Of a stretch of 64,000 bases of DNA, positions 7,085 through 14,009 are shown one piece after another. Position 1 is the first letter of the stretch; each line of letters opens with the position of its first letter. The notes under the pieces are model-generated. The model saw nothing but the letters and a program-made list of their open reading frames with translations, was not told the origin of the DNA and did not search any database. A program made the translations under genes and the position numbers. The DNA is from JAEMQF01 sp963850525 (lineage in GTDB: Bacteria > Pseudomonadota > Gammaproteobacteria > Burkholderiales > Burkholderiaceae_C), in the NCBI GenBank assembly GCA_963850525.1, contig CAWKLQ010000012.1:124001-188000 (forward strand), in the 5' to 3' direction.

Positions 7085-7117
7085 CGAATGGTTAGTCGAG
7101 CTTGCCCGCTGCCGGTC
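7085..7117 (-). ncRNA. candidate target-guide segment of IS seeker/bridge RNA
   Basis: CGAATGGTTAG (7085-7095) is the exact reverse complement of CTAACCATTCG, the target of this insertion, spanning the junction. A minus-strand transcript would therefore read CUAACCAUUCG. Just 5' of it in that transcript is the complement of CCGGTC (7112-7117), which matches the right flank at 8482-8487. The position, about 100 nt after the transposase stop, fits the downstream guide-RNA gene described for IS1111-group elements. The RNA's ends are not determined. Confidence 0.6.
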
Positions 7118-7192
7118 TGACCTGTCATATGCGTCTTCTGACTGATGCCTGCTGCGTGATGGAAACTGTGTTGCGGCGCTTGCAGCCCGCGG

Positions 7193-8383
7193 CTATGCGG
7201 CAGCCGCGCCGCTGACATTGCGCGTAGGCGCGGGCACCGGCACCGGCACCGGCGCCGGAACCGAGGCCGGCGCCGTTGCCGCCACCGCCGGCGGTCTGCT
7301 CACATGGTGCGCGTCGAACGCCTCGCCCTTGGTCATCACCGCCCACAGGATGCGTGCATTCTTGTTGGCCAGCGCCACCGCCGCCTTTTGCCAGCCGGCT
7401 CGCTCGCGCAGCGCCGTGACCCAGCGCGAGATCGGGTCGCTGCGCTTGTGCGCGGTCATGACCGCCGACTTGGCTCCCTGGATCAGCAGGCTGCGCAAGT
7501 ACGTGTCGCCCCGCTTGGTGATGCCACCCAGGTTGTTCTTGCCGCCCGAGGAGTGCTGGCGCGGCACCAGGCCGATCCAGGCGCCGAACTGCGCGCCGTG
7601 CCGGAACTGCTTGAACTCGCCCACCGTGGCCAGCGCGGCCGAAGCCGTCACGGGGCCGATCCCCATCAGGGTGGCAGCCTTCTTCACCTCGGCGTTGTCC
7701 TTGGCATGCGTGGCGATGCGCGCGTCGCACCACTCGATATGGGCATCCAACTCACGCCATTGCGCTTGCGCTTGTTGCACGACCCGGCGCGCCAGCGCGT
7801 TCATCTCGTTGCTCGCATCCTCGATCACGTCGGCCAGAACGGCCTGCAGCGCCGCCGGGCTTTGCGCGAAGACCAGGCCGAACTCGGCCAGCAACCCGCG
7901 GATGCGGTTGATGCACGCGGTGCGCTCGGCCTTGAACCCCTCGCGCAGCCGGTGCACGCACAGCATGCTTTGCTGCTCGATGCTCTTGGCCGGCACGAAG
8001 TGCATCTGCGGGCGCGACGCGGCCTCGCAGATGGCCGCGGCATCGTTGGCGTCGTTTTTGCCGCTGGCGCCTTGTTTGCGATACGGGCTGACGAGTTGCG
8101 CGGCGATGATGCGTGCGTCAAGACCGAGCGCGATGAGCTTGCGCGCCCAGTGGTGCGCACTGGAGCTGCTCTCCATGGCCACGATGCACCCGGCGGGCAA
8201 TTGCGCGCACCAGGCCAGAAATTTGTCGCGCGCCAGTGCGCGGCTGACGAGCACCCGCCCCGCGGCGTCCACGGCATGAACCTGGATCACGCGCTTGGCC
8301 AGATCGGCCCCAACGCGAACGGCTCGACCTCGCGATTCACGTTGCGCTTCACGCTGCACCCCAACTCGTGTAATCTGCTCCAC
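7193..8383 (-). CDS. tnp: IS110/IS1111-family transposase (DEDD recombinase)
   Basis: A 396-residue transposase. The N-terminal RuvC-like domain has D27 (GADLAK), E71 (MESSSS) and D111/D114 (KNDAND), the DEDD tetrad. A coiled-coil middle (about 135-230) leads to a helix-hairpin-helix segment (GIGPVTASAAL, about 241-251) and the C-terminal Tnp_20 domain with the catalytic Ser in RQHSSGGKNNLGG (S278 or S279). The protein catalyses guide-RNA-directed recombination of a circular intermediate with its target. The start is GTG, with AAGGGGAAG upstream. The last 40 residues are an odd Pro-Ala-Val repeat tail (PAPVPVPVPAP) that is not part of the catalytic fold. Confidence 0.93.
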   Translation of the reverse strand: MEQITRVGVQREAQRESRGRAVRVGADLAKRVIQVHAVDAAGRVLVSRALARDKFLAWCAQLPAGCIVAMESSSSAHHWARKLIALGLDARIIAAQLVSPYRKQGASGKNDANDAAAICEAASRPQMHFVPAKSIEQQSMLCVHRLREGFKAERTACINRIRGLLAEFGLVFAQSPAALQAVLADVIEDASNEMNALARRVVQQAQAQWRELDAHIEWCDARIATHAKDNAEVKKAATLMGIGPVTASAALATVGEFKQFRHGAQFGAWIGLVPRQHSSGGKNNLGGITKRGDTYLRSLLIQGAKSAVMTAHKRSDPISRWVTALRERAGWQKAAVALANKNARILWAVMTKGEAFDAHHVSRPPAVAATAPASVPAPVPVPVPAPTRNVSGAAAA

Positions 8384-8482
8384 GGACTTCCCCTTTCATA
8401 GGCTTGAGATTGACGACTTCAATCACCACCAATCTTGGCGCATCGACGCCGTTGCCCGAAGGTGGGAAGTCCCTTCGCATTC

Positions 8483-8543
8483 CGGTCAAGCCGACGCGCT
8501 CCGGCCTGCGGCCTCCGCGCGCGGCTTACCTCAAACGTTATAC
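8483..8543 (+). repeat. right part of attC site 11
   Basis: CGGTCAAGCC onwards with the CCGGCCTGCGGCC arms and a right core that reads CGTTATAC rather than CGTTAG. It completes the site begun at 6677, so a single attC was split by the IS. Confidence 0.9.
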
Positions 8544-8598
8544 GTCTTCCCGGTCTCAGAAATGAAGTGCAACACTGCCGTTTTGAAGGAGATTCGCG

Positions 8599-8901
8599 GT
8601 GCCCTTGAAGTCTAGAAAGTTGTCCGCTCGAGCCATTGCAGCGCTAGAGGCAAAGCGCGACATTGGCGCTGAGATCTTGCAGTCTGTCAAAGACATGAAG
8701 GGCGGCAAAGGCAAGGTCGTCTTTTCTCCCGCGGTAGAAGCACGAACTGCTACAGGTCTGTCGCAATCCCAGTTCGCCGGTTTGCTCGGCATCTCCGTCC
8801 GCACACTGCAAGGCTGGGAGCAGGGTCGAAAGCAACCAAGCGGCGCAGCTCGAACACTCCTGGCCATTTACATGGTCCACCATCACGGCTCCAAATGGTG
8901 A
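8599..8901 (+). CDS. XRE-family HTH regulator, antitoxin-like (cassette)
   Basis: A 100-residue protein. The C-terminal half is a helix-turn-helix of the XRE/Cro type: ARTATGLSQSQFAGLLGISVRTLQGWEQGRKQPSG. The N-terminal half (RDIGAEILQSVKDMKGGKGKV) is typical of the antitoxin partner in HigBA/RelBE-like pairs, where it contacts the toxin. The start is GTG with AAGGAGA 6 bp upstream. No toxin gene is next to it. A short frame ending at 8615 (MKCNTAVLKEIRG) precedes and overlaps it, which could be a leader peptide. It is either a solitary regulator or the survivor of a toxin-antitoxin cassette. Confidence 0.8.
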   Translation: MPLKSRKLSARAIAALEAKRDIGAEILQSVKDMKGGKGKVVFSPAVEARTATGLSQSQFAGLLGISVRTLQGWEQGRKQPSGAARTLLAIYMVHHHGSKW

Positions 8902-8902
8902 T

Positions 8903-8945
8903 GCCCAACCCGTCAGTCCAGCAGACCGGCTCCGGCGGCCGATGA
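8903..8945 (+). repeat. degenerate attC-like remnant
   Basis: CCCAACCCGTCAGTCCAGCA followed by GACCGGCTCCGGCGGCC resembles the left half of an attC of another type, but no matching right core follows. It marks the ragged end of the cassette array. Confidence 0.4.
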
Positions 8946-9013
8946 ATGCGCACCTTCGGCTCCACAGCAGCGCCGTCACGTCTCCACATCACTTTTCAGT
9001 CGGGGTGAAACCC

Positions 9014-9391
9014 ATGCCGATCCAGCAGTTCGACGCGAAGCCCGTGATCCGACCGTTGTCTATGATCTTGCTCTCATCCGTCTTCTTGGTTGGTTGTGGG
9101 ACACCTTACGTTCCAATGGACAACTGGACTTACTCGGGCAAGAGCGAGGAGCTGAGAGCGCCACCGGCCGTTCCCCGCGGCGATCTATCCGGCTCCGATT
9201 GGATACAGGCGATGAATGAAAGCAAGGCAAAGTGGTTTCAAGAACGCGCGGAAGTCATCGAACGAGCGAAGGACAGCTGCGCAAATGAAACTGGTGCGAG
9301 TAAGACGCCAAACTACTGGACGGGATACGCCAGAAGTTTCAAGGCTTGTATGCTTGCACGCGGCTGGACTGAAGGCAGAAGTCCGTTATGA
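9014..9391 (+). CDS. putative lipoprotein of unknown function
   Basis: A 125-residue protein starting at ATG 9014. A hydrophobic stretch ends in a lipobox (SSVFLVGC, Cys about residue 29), so it should be acylated and anchored to a membrane facing the periplasm. An alternative start at ATG 9062 would give a shorter signal. The mature part has two Cys (SCANET and KACML) that could form a disulfide, and the pattern N-Y-W-T-G-Y-A. I recognise no family. It follows the last attC remnant and may be a former cassette gene. Confidence 0.55.
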   Translation: MPIQQFDAKPVIRPLSMILLSSVFLVGCGTPYVPMDNWTYSGKSEELRAPPAVPRGDLSGSDWIQAMNESKAKWFQERAEVIERAKDSCANETGASKTPNYWTGYARSFKACMLARGWTEGRSPL

Positions 9392-9455
9392 ACCTTGGCG
9401 CTCCTCTGCCCCGAACTCTCGTGCGGCATGCCGTTGGCGCCCGCCTAGCTCAAAC
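9388..9455 (+). repeat. possible decayed attC
   Basis: GAACCTTGGCGCTCC on the left and CGCCTAGCTCAAACGCCAAG on the right echo the attC ends (TAACCTTTCGG and GGCTTACCTCAAACGTTAG), but both cores are mutated. A weak call. Confidence 0.3.
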
Positions 9456-9477
9456 GCCAAGACCTCGAGAGCCCACC

Positions 9478-9843
9478 ATGGCACAACCCCAGCTGAGCAA
9501 TTCGTCGGCGACTGCGTTAGTCGCAGTCAAGGTCGTCCACACCATCGCATGGGCCTTTTTTGTCGGGTGCATTTTGGCCATTCCGGTGGCCTCCTGGTAT
9601 GCCCGGCACACGTGGGTTGCATGGCTCGTGGCCATCGTGCTCGTTGAAGGAGCCGTTCTCCTGGCCAATGGGTGGCGTTGCCCACTCACTTCTTTGGCGG
9701 CGCGCTTTACGGAAGAGCGCCACGACAACTTCGACATCTACCTGCCTGCATGGCTGGCGAAGCACAACAAGACAATCTTTAGCGTCCTGTTCGCCGCTGG
9801 CGCTACATTCGCTCTTGGAAACTGGGCGTTTACGGGCAAGTAG
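9478..9843 (+). CDS. small four-helix inner-membrane protein
   Basis: A 121-residue hydrophobic protein with about four membrane spans (VKVVHTIAWAFFVGCILAI, HTWVAWLVAIVLVEGAVLL, and two more towards the C terminus). The central motif NGWRCPLTSLAARFTEER is reminiscent of the CPLT motif in DUF2784-type membrane proteins; this is a resemblance only. The start at ATG 9478 places the first span near residue 12. Upstream in-frame codons from 9388 would encode decayed attC sequence and are unlikely to be translated. Function unknown. Confidence 0.6.
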   Translation: MAQPQLSNSSATALVAVKVVHTIAWAFFVGCILAIPVASWYARHTWVAWLVAIVLVEGAVLLANGWRCPLTSLAARFTEERHDNFDIYLPAWLAKHNKTIFSVLFAAGATFALGNWAFTGK

Positions 9844-9967
9844 CATTGCACGACCTGGCGTTGGCATAACCCGCCCATCGACCGGAGCGGGGAAAATCCG
9901 GCGGCGCTTCGCGGTAGTGCCGGTGGCCGGTGCCGGGCGTGGGCAGAGGTAAGCCTCAGGAGAAGTC

Positions 9968-10498
9968 ATGTCCCAAAGCTTCGTTGACATTCTCGCCGAG
10001 CTCGAACGCGATTTGTCGACGGGCGTCTACTCAGGGTACTTGCCCAAGCGCATCCCTGACCCCTTGGATGCCAAGATCGCGATCTTCATCGACTGGTTCT
10101 TGGACTCCGACGAGCTCGAACAAGGGCTGCTGTCTTGTTTGCCTGCAAATGCCAGCGAAGTTCTGCTGGTCTTTGCGGAGCGCCAAGCCGCACTCGCGGT
10201 GCGCAGCAGTTCCATGCGCGCCTTGCCCGCTTCGGCGGTTGCGATGGGCATGGCTGCCGCCATCGCCGACGATGAACGCGAGGGCATGCTCGTGATGCCC
10301 CTGCCCTGGAGGGCCGCAGCAATGCTCGGCGTGCATCAAGCTCATCTGTTCGCCTCCAATGCATCGAAGGTCCCAGGGAAGGGGGCACAGGCGCTGCTGG
10401 CTTTCGTCAACCGCAAGCCGGAGGATCAGTCATTGGAATGCATGGGCTATCGGGAGGGCAGCGACGCTGATGGCTTCAGGTTCGAACGAACGTGGTAA
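9968..10498 (+). CDS. hypothetical cytoplasmic protein
   Basis: A 176-residue protein with CAGGAGA 6 bp before the ATG. It is acidic at the N terminus (VDILAELERDLSTG) and mostly helical, with an Ala-rich centre. I see no signal peptide and no catalytic signature, and recognise no family. It stands alone between the end of the cassette array and a short degenerate segment. The good ribosome site and normal codon use for this genome support a real gene. Confidence 0.55.
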   Translation: MSQSFVDILAELERDLSTGVYSGYLPKRIPDPLDAKIAIFIDWFLDSDELEQGLLSCLPANASEVLLVFAERQAALAVRSSSMRALPASAVAMGMAAAIADDEREGMLVMPLPWRAAAMLGVHQAHLFASNASKVPGKGAQALLAFVNRKPEDQSLECMGYREGSDADGFRFERTW

Positions 10499-10780
10499 TT
10501 CGGCCAAGCCCTTGGATCCAGCAGACGCGCGACGGCGCGAAGAGCGGGCAGTTCGAACCGTATCATCATCTGCCAATCAATGACGGAGTCCCCGATGGCA
10601 AAGATCCTCGTTCATGCGACCCACGGCTCCGATTCGCGGCGTTTGCAAATCCGATCTTGCTGGCCAGCACTTCACGGAGATCGGTCTGAGAGCGTGGACG
10701 CCGCATTGACCGAGGCCGCAAAGAGTCTTGGGCGTTCGCTTCCCGGAGCGAAAGATGGGTCCCACACCTAGGAGTGATTC
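10499..10780 (+). pseudogene. degenerate segment with a possible DsrE-family remnant
   Basis: Just after the preceding stop, TAATTCGGCCAAGCCC and GCAGACGCGC look like a worn attC. At 10595 an ATG opens a frame whose first residues, MAKILVHATHG, match the N terminus of DsrE/DsrF-like proteins. The rest (to 10771) does not follow that family. I read it as a truncated or rearranged remnant rather than a working gene. Confidence 0.3.
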
Positions 10781-11254
10781 ATGTCGTTTCCGCCGTCACA
10801 CGTCGCCATCTTCGCCACCGACGCACCAGAGCGAGTCGCGCGCTATCCGCAACCCTTCACATCGCGTGTCGACGGCCGACGCAAATTCCCGCTGGGTGAC
10901 CTCTTCGGAATCAGCAACTTCGGTGTGAACCTCGCACGCCTTGCCCCAGGCGCAGCGTCCTCGATGCGTCATGCCCACGCCAAGCAGGACGAGTTCGTCT
11001 ACGTCCTGCAAGGTCGGCCCACGCTGCACACTGATGAAGGGCATACCTTGCTCGCGCCAGGAATGTGTGCTGGCTTCAAGGCAGGCACCAGGAATGGGCA
11101 TCGCCTCATCAACAACACTGACGAAGAAGCGGTGTACCTGGAGGTCGGCGACCGCACGCCGGATGACGAAGGTTATTACCCCGACGATGACGTGCGCGCA
11201 CAGCTCGTCGATGGTCGTTGGGTGTTTACGCACAAGGACGGCACTGCGTATTGA
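10781..11254 (+). CDS. cupin-domain protein
   Basis: A 157-residue single-domain cupin. Motif 1 is S-S-M-R-H-A-H-A-K-Q-D-E-F-V-Y-V-L-Q-G (about residues 60-80), with His, His and Glu as metal ligands. Motif 2 is M-C-A-G-F-K-A-G-T-R-N-G-H (about 92-107). The C-terminal tail (PDDEGYYPDDDVRAQLVDGRWVFTHKDG) is acidic and typical of the small cupins often annotated as transcriptional or sugar-binding cupins. The start is chosen for the AGGAGTGATTC spacing before the ATG. Ligand and reaction cannot be told from sequence. Confidence 0.85.
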   Translation: MSFPPSHVAIFATDAPERVARYPQPFTSRVDGRRKFPLGDLFGISNFGVNLARLAPGAASSMRHAHAKQDEFVYVLQGRPTLHTDEGHTLLAPGMCAGFKAGTRNGHRLINNTDEEAVYLEVGDRTPDDEGYYPDDDVRAQLVDGRWVFTHKDGTAY

Positions 11255-11315
11255 AGGAGAGGTGCGGCCCAAGCTCAGGCTTCGGCGCGCTCGTGTCATC
11301 GAGAGGAGGTAGCCG

Positions 11316-11711
11316 ATGGAACAGCCCAAGCTGGTCGACGAAGTTGCGAACTGTCTTGCCGACTACATTGCTGCGTTCAACTCCAAAAGCGGGGCGCGGA
11401 TTGCCCAGTGCTATGTCGCCCCTTGTCTCATCTTGCGGGCCGACGGTTCGTTGCTCGCGCTCTCGTCCAGCGCCGAGATCGCGAAATTCTTCCAGGCACG
11501 GGTAGAGCAACTCCATTCGGAAGGTTGCCGCGACTGGCGCTACACCAATCTCGAAGTCGGAGCGATCGATCGGCGGTGCGTGCTGGCAGCGATGGACTGG
11601 GAGCCGCTTCGAGCCGACGGAACGGCTCTGGCTCAGTGGCGACAGACCTATCAGCTCCTGAAGACGGAAAGCGGCTTGCGGTTTATGGTCTCAACGGTGC
11701 ATGCGCCATAG
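11316..11711 (+). CDS. SnoaL/NTF2-like protein
   Basis: A 131-residue protein with the NTF2-like alpha+beta cone pattern: an N-terminal helix (DEVANCLADYIAAFNSKSGARIAQCY), PCLILRADGSLLALSSSAEIAKFF, and C-terminal strands (RCVLAAMDWEPL, AQWRQTYQLLKTESGLRFMVS). Such proteins can be isomerases, dehydratases or simple ligand binders. GAGAGGAGG sits just upstream of the ATG. It lies 61 bp after the cupin gene and 84 bp before the ABM-GNAT gene, all on the same strand, so the three may be one transcript. Confidence 0.7.
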   Translation: MEQPKLVDEVANCLADYIAAFNSKSGARIAQCYVAPCLILRADGSLLALSSSAEIAKFFQARVEQLHSEGCRDWRYTNLEVGAIDRRCVLAAMDWEPLRADGTALAQWRQTYQLLKTESGLRFMVSTVHAP

Positions 11712-11795
11712 CTGGACCCGGTTGAGCCGAGCCGCCCACGGAGGCCACGATGGCGGTTCACCAAGACGTGGGAATCGTGAAGAAGGAGGTTCAAA

Positions 11796-12674
11796 GTGGG
11801 TCGTTTCGTCATCGCGGCGTTCAAACCTAAGCAGGGAATGCAGGAACAGCTCGCTGCCGTCGTCGAGAAGCACTGGCGCATTCTGCGGGCCGAAGGCCTG
11901 GTCACGGAGCGACCACGGTACGCCATGCAAGCAGCGGACGGAACCGTGATTGAGGTCTTCGAGTGGCTGTCCGCCGAGGCGATCGAGCGGGCGCACGAGA
12001 CGCCCGCCGTGCTGGCGCTGTGGGCGGAGTTCGAGGCCGCGTGCGAGTACGTGCCGCTTGCCTCGCTGGGCGAGGCGCAGCACCCGTTTTCCGAGTTCAG
12101 TCCGCTGTCCATTTGCGCTCAGTTGCAAGAAGCGGCGTCTTCCCGCCACCCTTCCGATGGCCTGCCGCGCCAAGCAGGCCGCGCCGTGCTCAGGCGCATG
12201 CGTCGCGACGATCTGCCTGCCTTCCACGCCTATCGGCAGGACCCTGTTGTCGGTCGATACCAAGGCTGGACGCCGATGTCGGAAGCCGAGTGCCTCGCGT
12301 TCATCGATGACGTGGCGGTCGCCCCCTTGTTTGAGCCCGGCACCTGGGCCCAGGTGGCCATCGCGCGCGCTGATGACGACACGCTGATCGGCGACGTCGG
12401 CCTGTTCGTCGCGCAGGATCTCGGCTTCGCTGAGGTCGGCTTCACGGTGTCGCCCAGCGCGCAAGGGCAGGGCTTGGGGTCGGCTGCGGTTGCCGCGGCA
12501 ATCGGGCTGCTCTTCGAGCAGACCCGAGTGCCACGCATTCTGGGCATCACTGACGCAAGAAACATCGCGTCGGTGAGGCTGCTCGAGCGTGTGGGGATGA
12601 GCCGAATCGAGGTGCGGGAAACGGTCTTCAAGGGCGAGCCTTGCACCGAGTGGGTCTACGCCAAGCAGCGGTGA
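11796..12674 (+). CDS. fusion of an ABM-like domain and a GNAT acetyltransferase
   Basis: A 292-residue protein with a GTG start and a strong AAGGAGGT site. Residues 1-95 (GRFVIAAFKPKQGMQEQLAAV ... AIERAHETPAVLALWAEF) look like a dimeric alpha/beta-barrel (ABM/EthD-like) domain. A linker of about 30 residues follows. Residues 125-292 are a RimJ/RimL-type GNAT: RMRRDDLPAFHAYRQDPVVGRYQGW, a pyrophosphate loop QGQGLGSAAV and the final DARNIASVRLLERVGM block. Both halves are in one uninterrupted frame. The pairing is unusual and its substrate is unknown. Confidence 0.8.
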   Translation: MGRFVIAAFKPKQGMQEQLAAVVEKHWRILRAEGLVTERPRYAMQAADGTVIEVFEWLSAEAIERAHETPAVLALWAEFEAACEYVPLASLGEAQHPFSEFSPLSICAQLQEAASSRHPSDGLPRQAGRAVLRRMRRDDLPAFHAYRQDPVVGRYQGWTPMSEAECLAFIDDVAVAPLFEPGTWAQVAIARADDDTLIGDVGLFVAQDLGFAEVGFTVSPSAQGQGLGSAAVAAAIGLLFEQTRVPRILGITDARNIASVRLLERVGMSRIEVRETVFKGEPCTEWVYAKQR

Positions 12675-12810
12675 CGCGCCGCGGCGTGTCGGCAGCTTGT
12701 CGCGCGGGTCGCGCCCGAGGTTGTTGCGGGTTCGCACTGCACGGGGAAGCCCGAAGTCACCGGCCGCGCACTTGGGGTCAGAATTGCCCCTCAACTCGAT
12801 GGAGGCGCAG

Positions 12811-13500
12811 ATGAAGCCATACGGCGCGGAGTTTCTCGGAACGTTCTGGCTGGTCCTGGGCGGTTGTGGCAGCGCCGTCCTGGCTGCGGCATTTCCGCAA
12901 GTGGGTATCGGCCTGCACGGCGTTTCGCTCGCCTTCGGCCTGACGGTGTTGACGATGGCGTTCGCCATCGGCCACATCTCGGGTTGCCACCTGAACCCGG
13001 CGGTGTCGATCGGCCTGTGGGCGGGCGGTCGGTTCTCCGCGGACAAGCTGCTTCCCTACATCGTTGCGCAAGTGCTGGGCGCAGTGGCAGCCGGCGGCGT
13101 GCTTTACGTGATCGCCAGCGGCGCGCCGGGTTTCGACGTGTCCAAGGGCTTTGCCTCGAACGGCTATGGTGCGCATTCGCCCGGCGGCTATACGCTGCTG
13201 GCAGCGCTCGTCACCGAAGTCGTGATGACGATGTTCTTTTTGCTCGTCATCCTCGGCTCCACCGACAAGCGCGCCCCGGCAGGCTTTGCGCCCATCGCGA
13301 TCGGCCTGGCGCTGACGCTCATTCACCTCATCAGCATTCCGGTGACGAACACGTCGGTGAACCCCGCGCGCAGCACCGGCGTGGCGGTGTTCGTCGGCGA
13401 TTGGGCGCTGGGGCAGCTCTGGCTGTTCTGGGTGGCGCCGATCGTCGGGGCGCTGCTTGGTGCCGTGGTCTACCGTTACATCGCCCGTGAGGAAGGCTGA
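12811..13500 (+). CDS. aqpZ: aquaporin Z
   Basis: A 229-residue water channel of the inner membrane with six spans and two NPA half-helices (N62-P-A in GCHLNPAVS and N184-P-A in SVNPARS). The selectivity filter F43, H172, T181 and R187 matches water-selective AqpZ rather than the wider glycerol facilitators. I start at ATG 12811, preceded by GGAGGCGCAG; homology begins there with KPYGAEFLGTFWLVLGGCGSAV. A longer frame reaching back to 12697 is not supported. It probably has its own transcript. Confidence 0.95.
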   Translation: MKPYGAEFLGTFWLVLGGCGSAVLAAAFPQVGIGLHGVSLAFGLTVLTMAFAIGHISGCHLNPAVSIGLWAGGRFSADKLLPYIVAQVLGAVAAGGVLYVIASGAPGFDVSKGFASNGYGAHSPGGYTLLAALVTEVVMTMFFLLVILGSTDKRAPAGFAPIAIGLALTLIHLISIPVTNTSVNPARSTGVAVFVGDWALGQLWLFWVAPIVGALLGAVVYRYIAREEG

Positions 13501-13596
13501 CACCGCACAGCCGTTGCAATTCCCGGCGTGCGCCGCGACAGGGTTGATCCTGCGTGGCGGCGCAATTTTCTCCCTAGTCAAACGAAAGGAATCGAC

Positions 13597-13980
13597 ATGA
13601 GCCTGTTCAGCGCAATTCTCCAAAAGTTGGGCCTTGGCAAGAAGGCCGAGGCACCCGTCGAGTTTCCCGTGCCGTCGCCGGTGGAGCCAACATCGACTGA
13701 AGTACCGGTGGTGCCGATCTCCGAGGTCGACGTCGTTGCCAAGCTGGCCGGCCTGGCTGCGGCAAATTCGCAGAAGCTCAACTGGAAAGTTTCGATCGTC
13801 GACCTGCTCAAGCTGCTCGGGCTGGACAGCAGTTTTGATGCGCGCAAGGGGCTGGCCGTTGAATTGGGCTGCCCGGCCGACAAGATGGGCGATTCGGCGC
13901 AGATGAACATGTGGCTGCACAAGACAGTTCTGCAAAAGCTCGCTGACAACGGCGGCAACATCCCTAAGGATTTGCTCTGA
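13597..13980 (+). CDS. DUF3597-domain protein
   Basis: A 127-residue protein with a short N-terminal helix (SLFSAILQKLGLGKK), a Pro/Val/Glu-rich linker (about residues 20-45), and a C-terminal DUF3597 domain. The domain runs from about residue 55 (LNWKVSIVDLLKLLGLDSS) to the end (HKTVLQKLADNGGNIPKDLL). The family resembles a small helical, LysM-adjacent or peptidoglycan-related domain whose function is not known. GAAAGGA is 6 bp upstream of the ATG. Its stop is 29 bp before the annotated start of the exporter gene, so the two may be co-transcribed. Confidence 0.85.
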   Translation: MSLFSAILQKLGLGKKAEAPVEFPVPSPVEPTSTEVPVVPISEVDVVAKLAGLAAANSQKLNWKVSIVDLLKLLGLDSSFDARKGLAVELGCPADKMGDSAQMNMWLHKTVLQKLADNGGNIPKDLL

Positions 13981-14009
13981 CGAGGGAACACCGTCGTGCC
14001 GTCGCCTTG

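Larger units (their letters stand above)
6686..8482 (-). mobile_element. IS110-family element (IS1111 group, attC-targeting type)
   Basis: The element is about 1.8 kb and sits inside an attC. An 11-bp subterminal inverted repeat, GGGACTTCCCA, lies at 6690-6700 and as its complement at 8463-8473. The ends beyond the repeats are short and unequal (4 and 9 nt), as in the IS1111 group, and there is no clear target duplication. The transposase is on the minus strand, so the roughly 100-bp upstream end is at the right and a long non-coding region of about 507 bp is downstream (6686-7192). A third partial repeat copy, GGACTTCCCC, overlaps the transposase start region at about 8384-8393. Boundaries are certain to a few bases only. 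Confidence 0.9.

Noticed and set aside
6722..7145. Short ORFs in the IS non-coding region
   Set aside because: They overlap each other on both strands, have no family match, and cover RNA-like inverted repeats; a structured RNA explains the region better.
7218..8401. Plus-strand ORFs across the transposase
   Set aside because: They are antisense to an intact IS110-family transposase with all DEDD residues.
1..8945. CRISPR array because of regular repeats
   Set aside because: Repeats are about 70 bp, spaced by whole genes, and have attC cores and arm pairing, not short direct repeats with uniform spacers.
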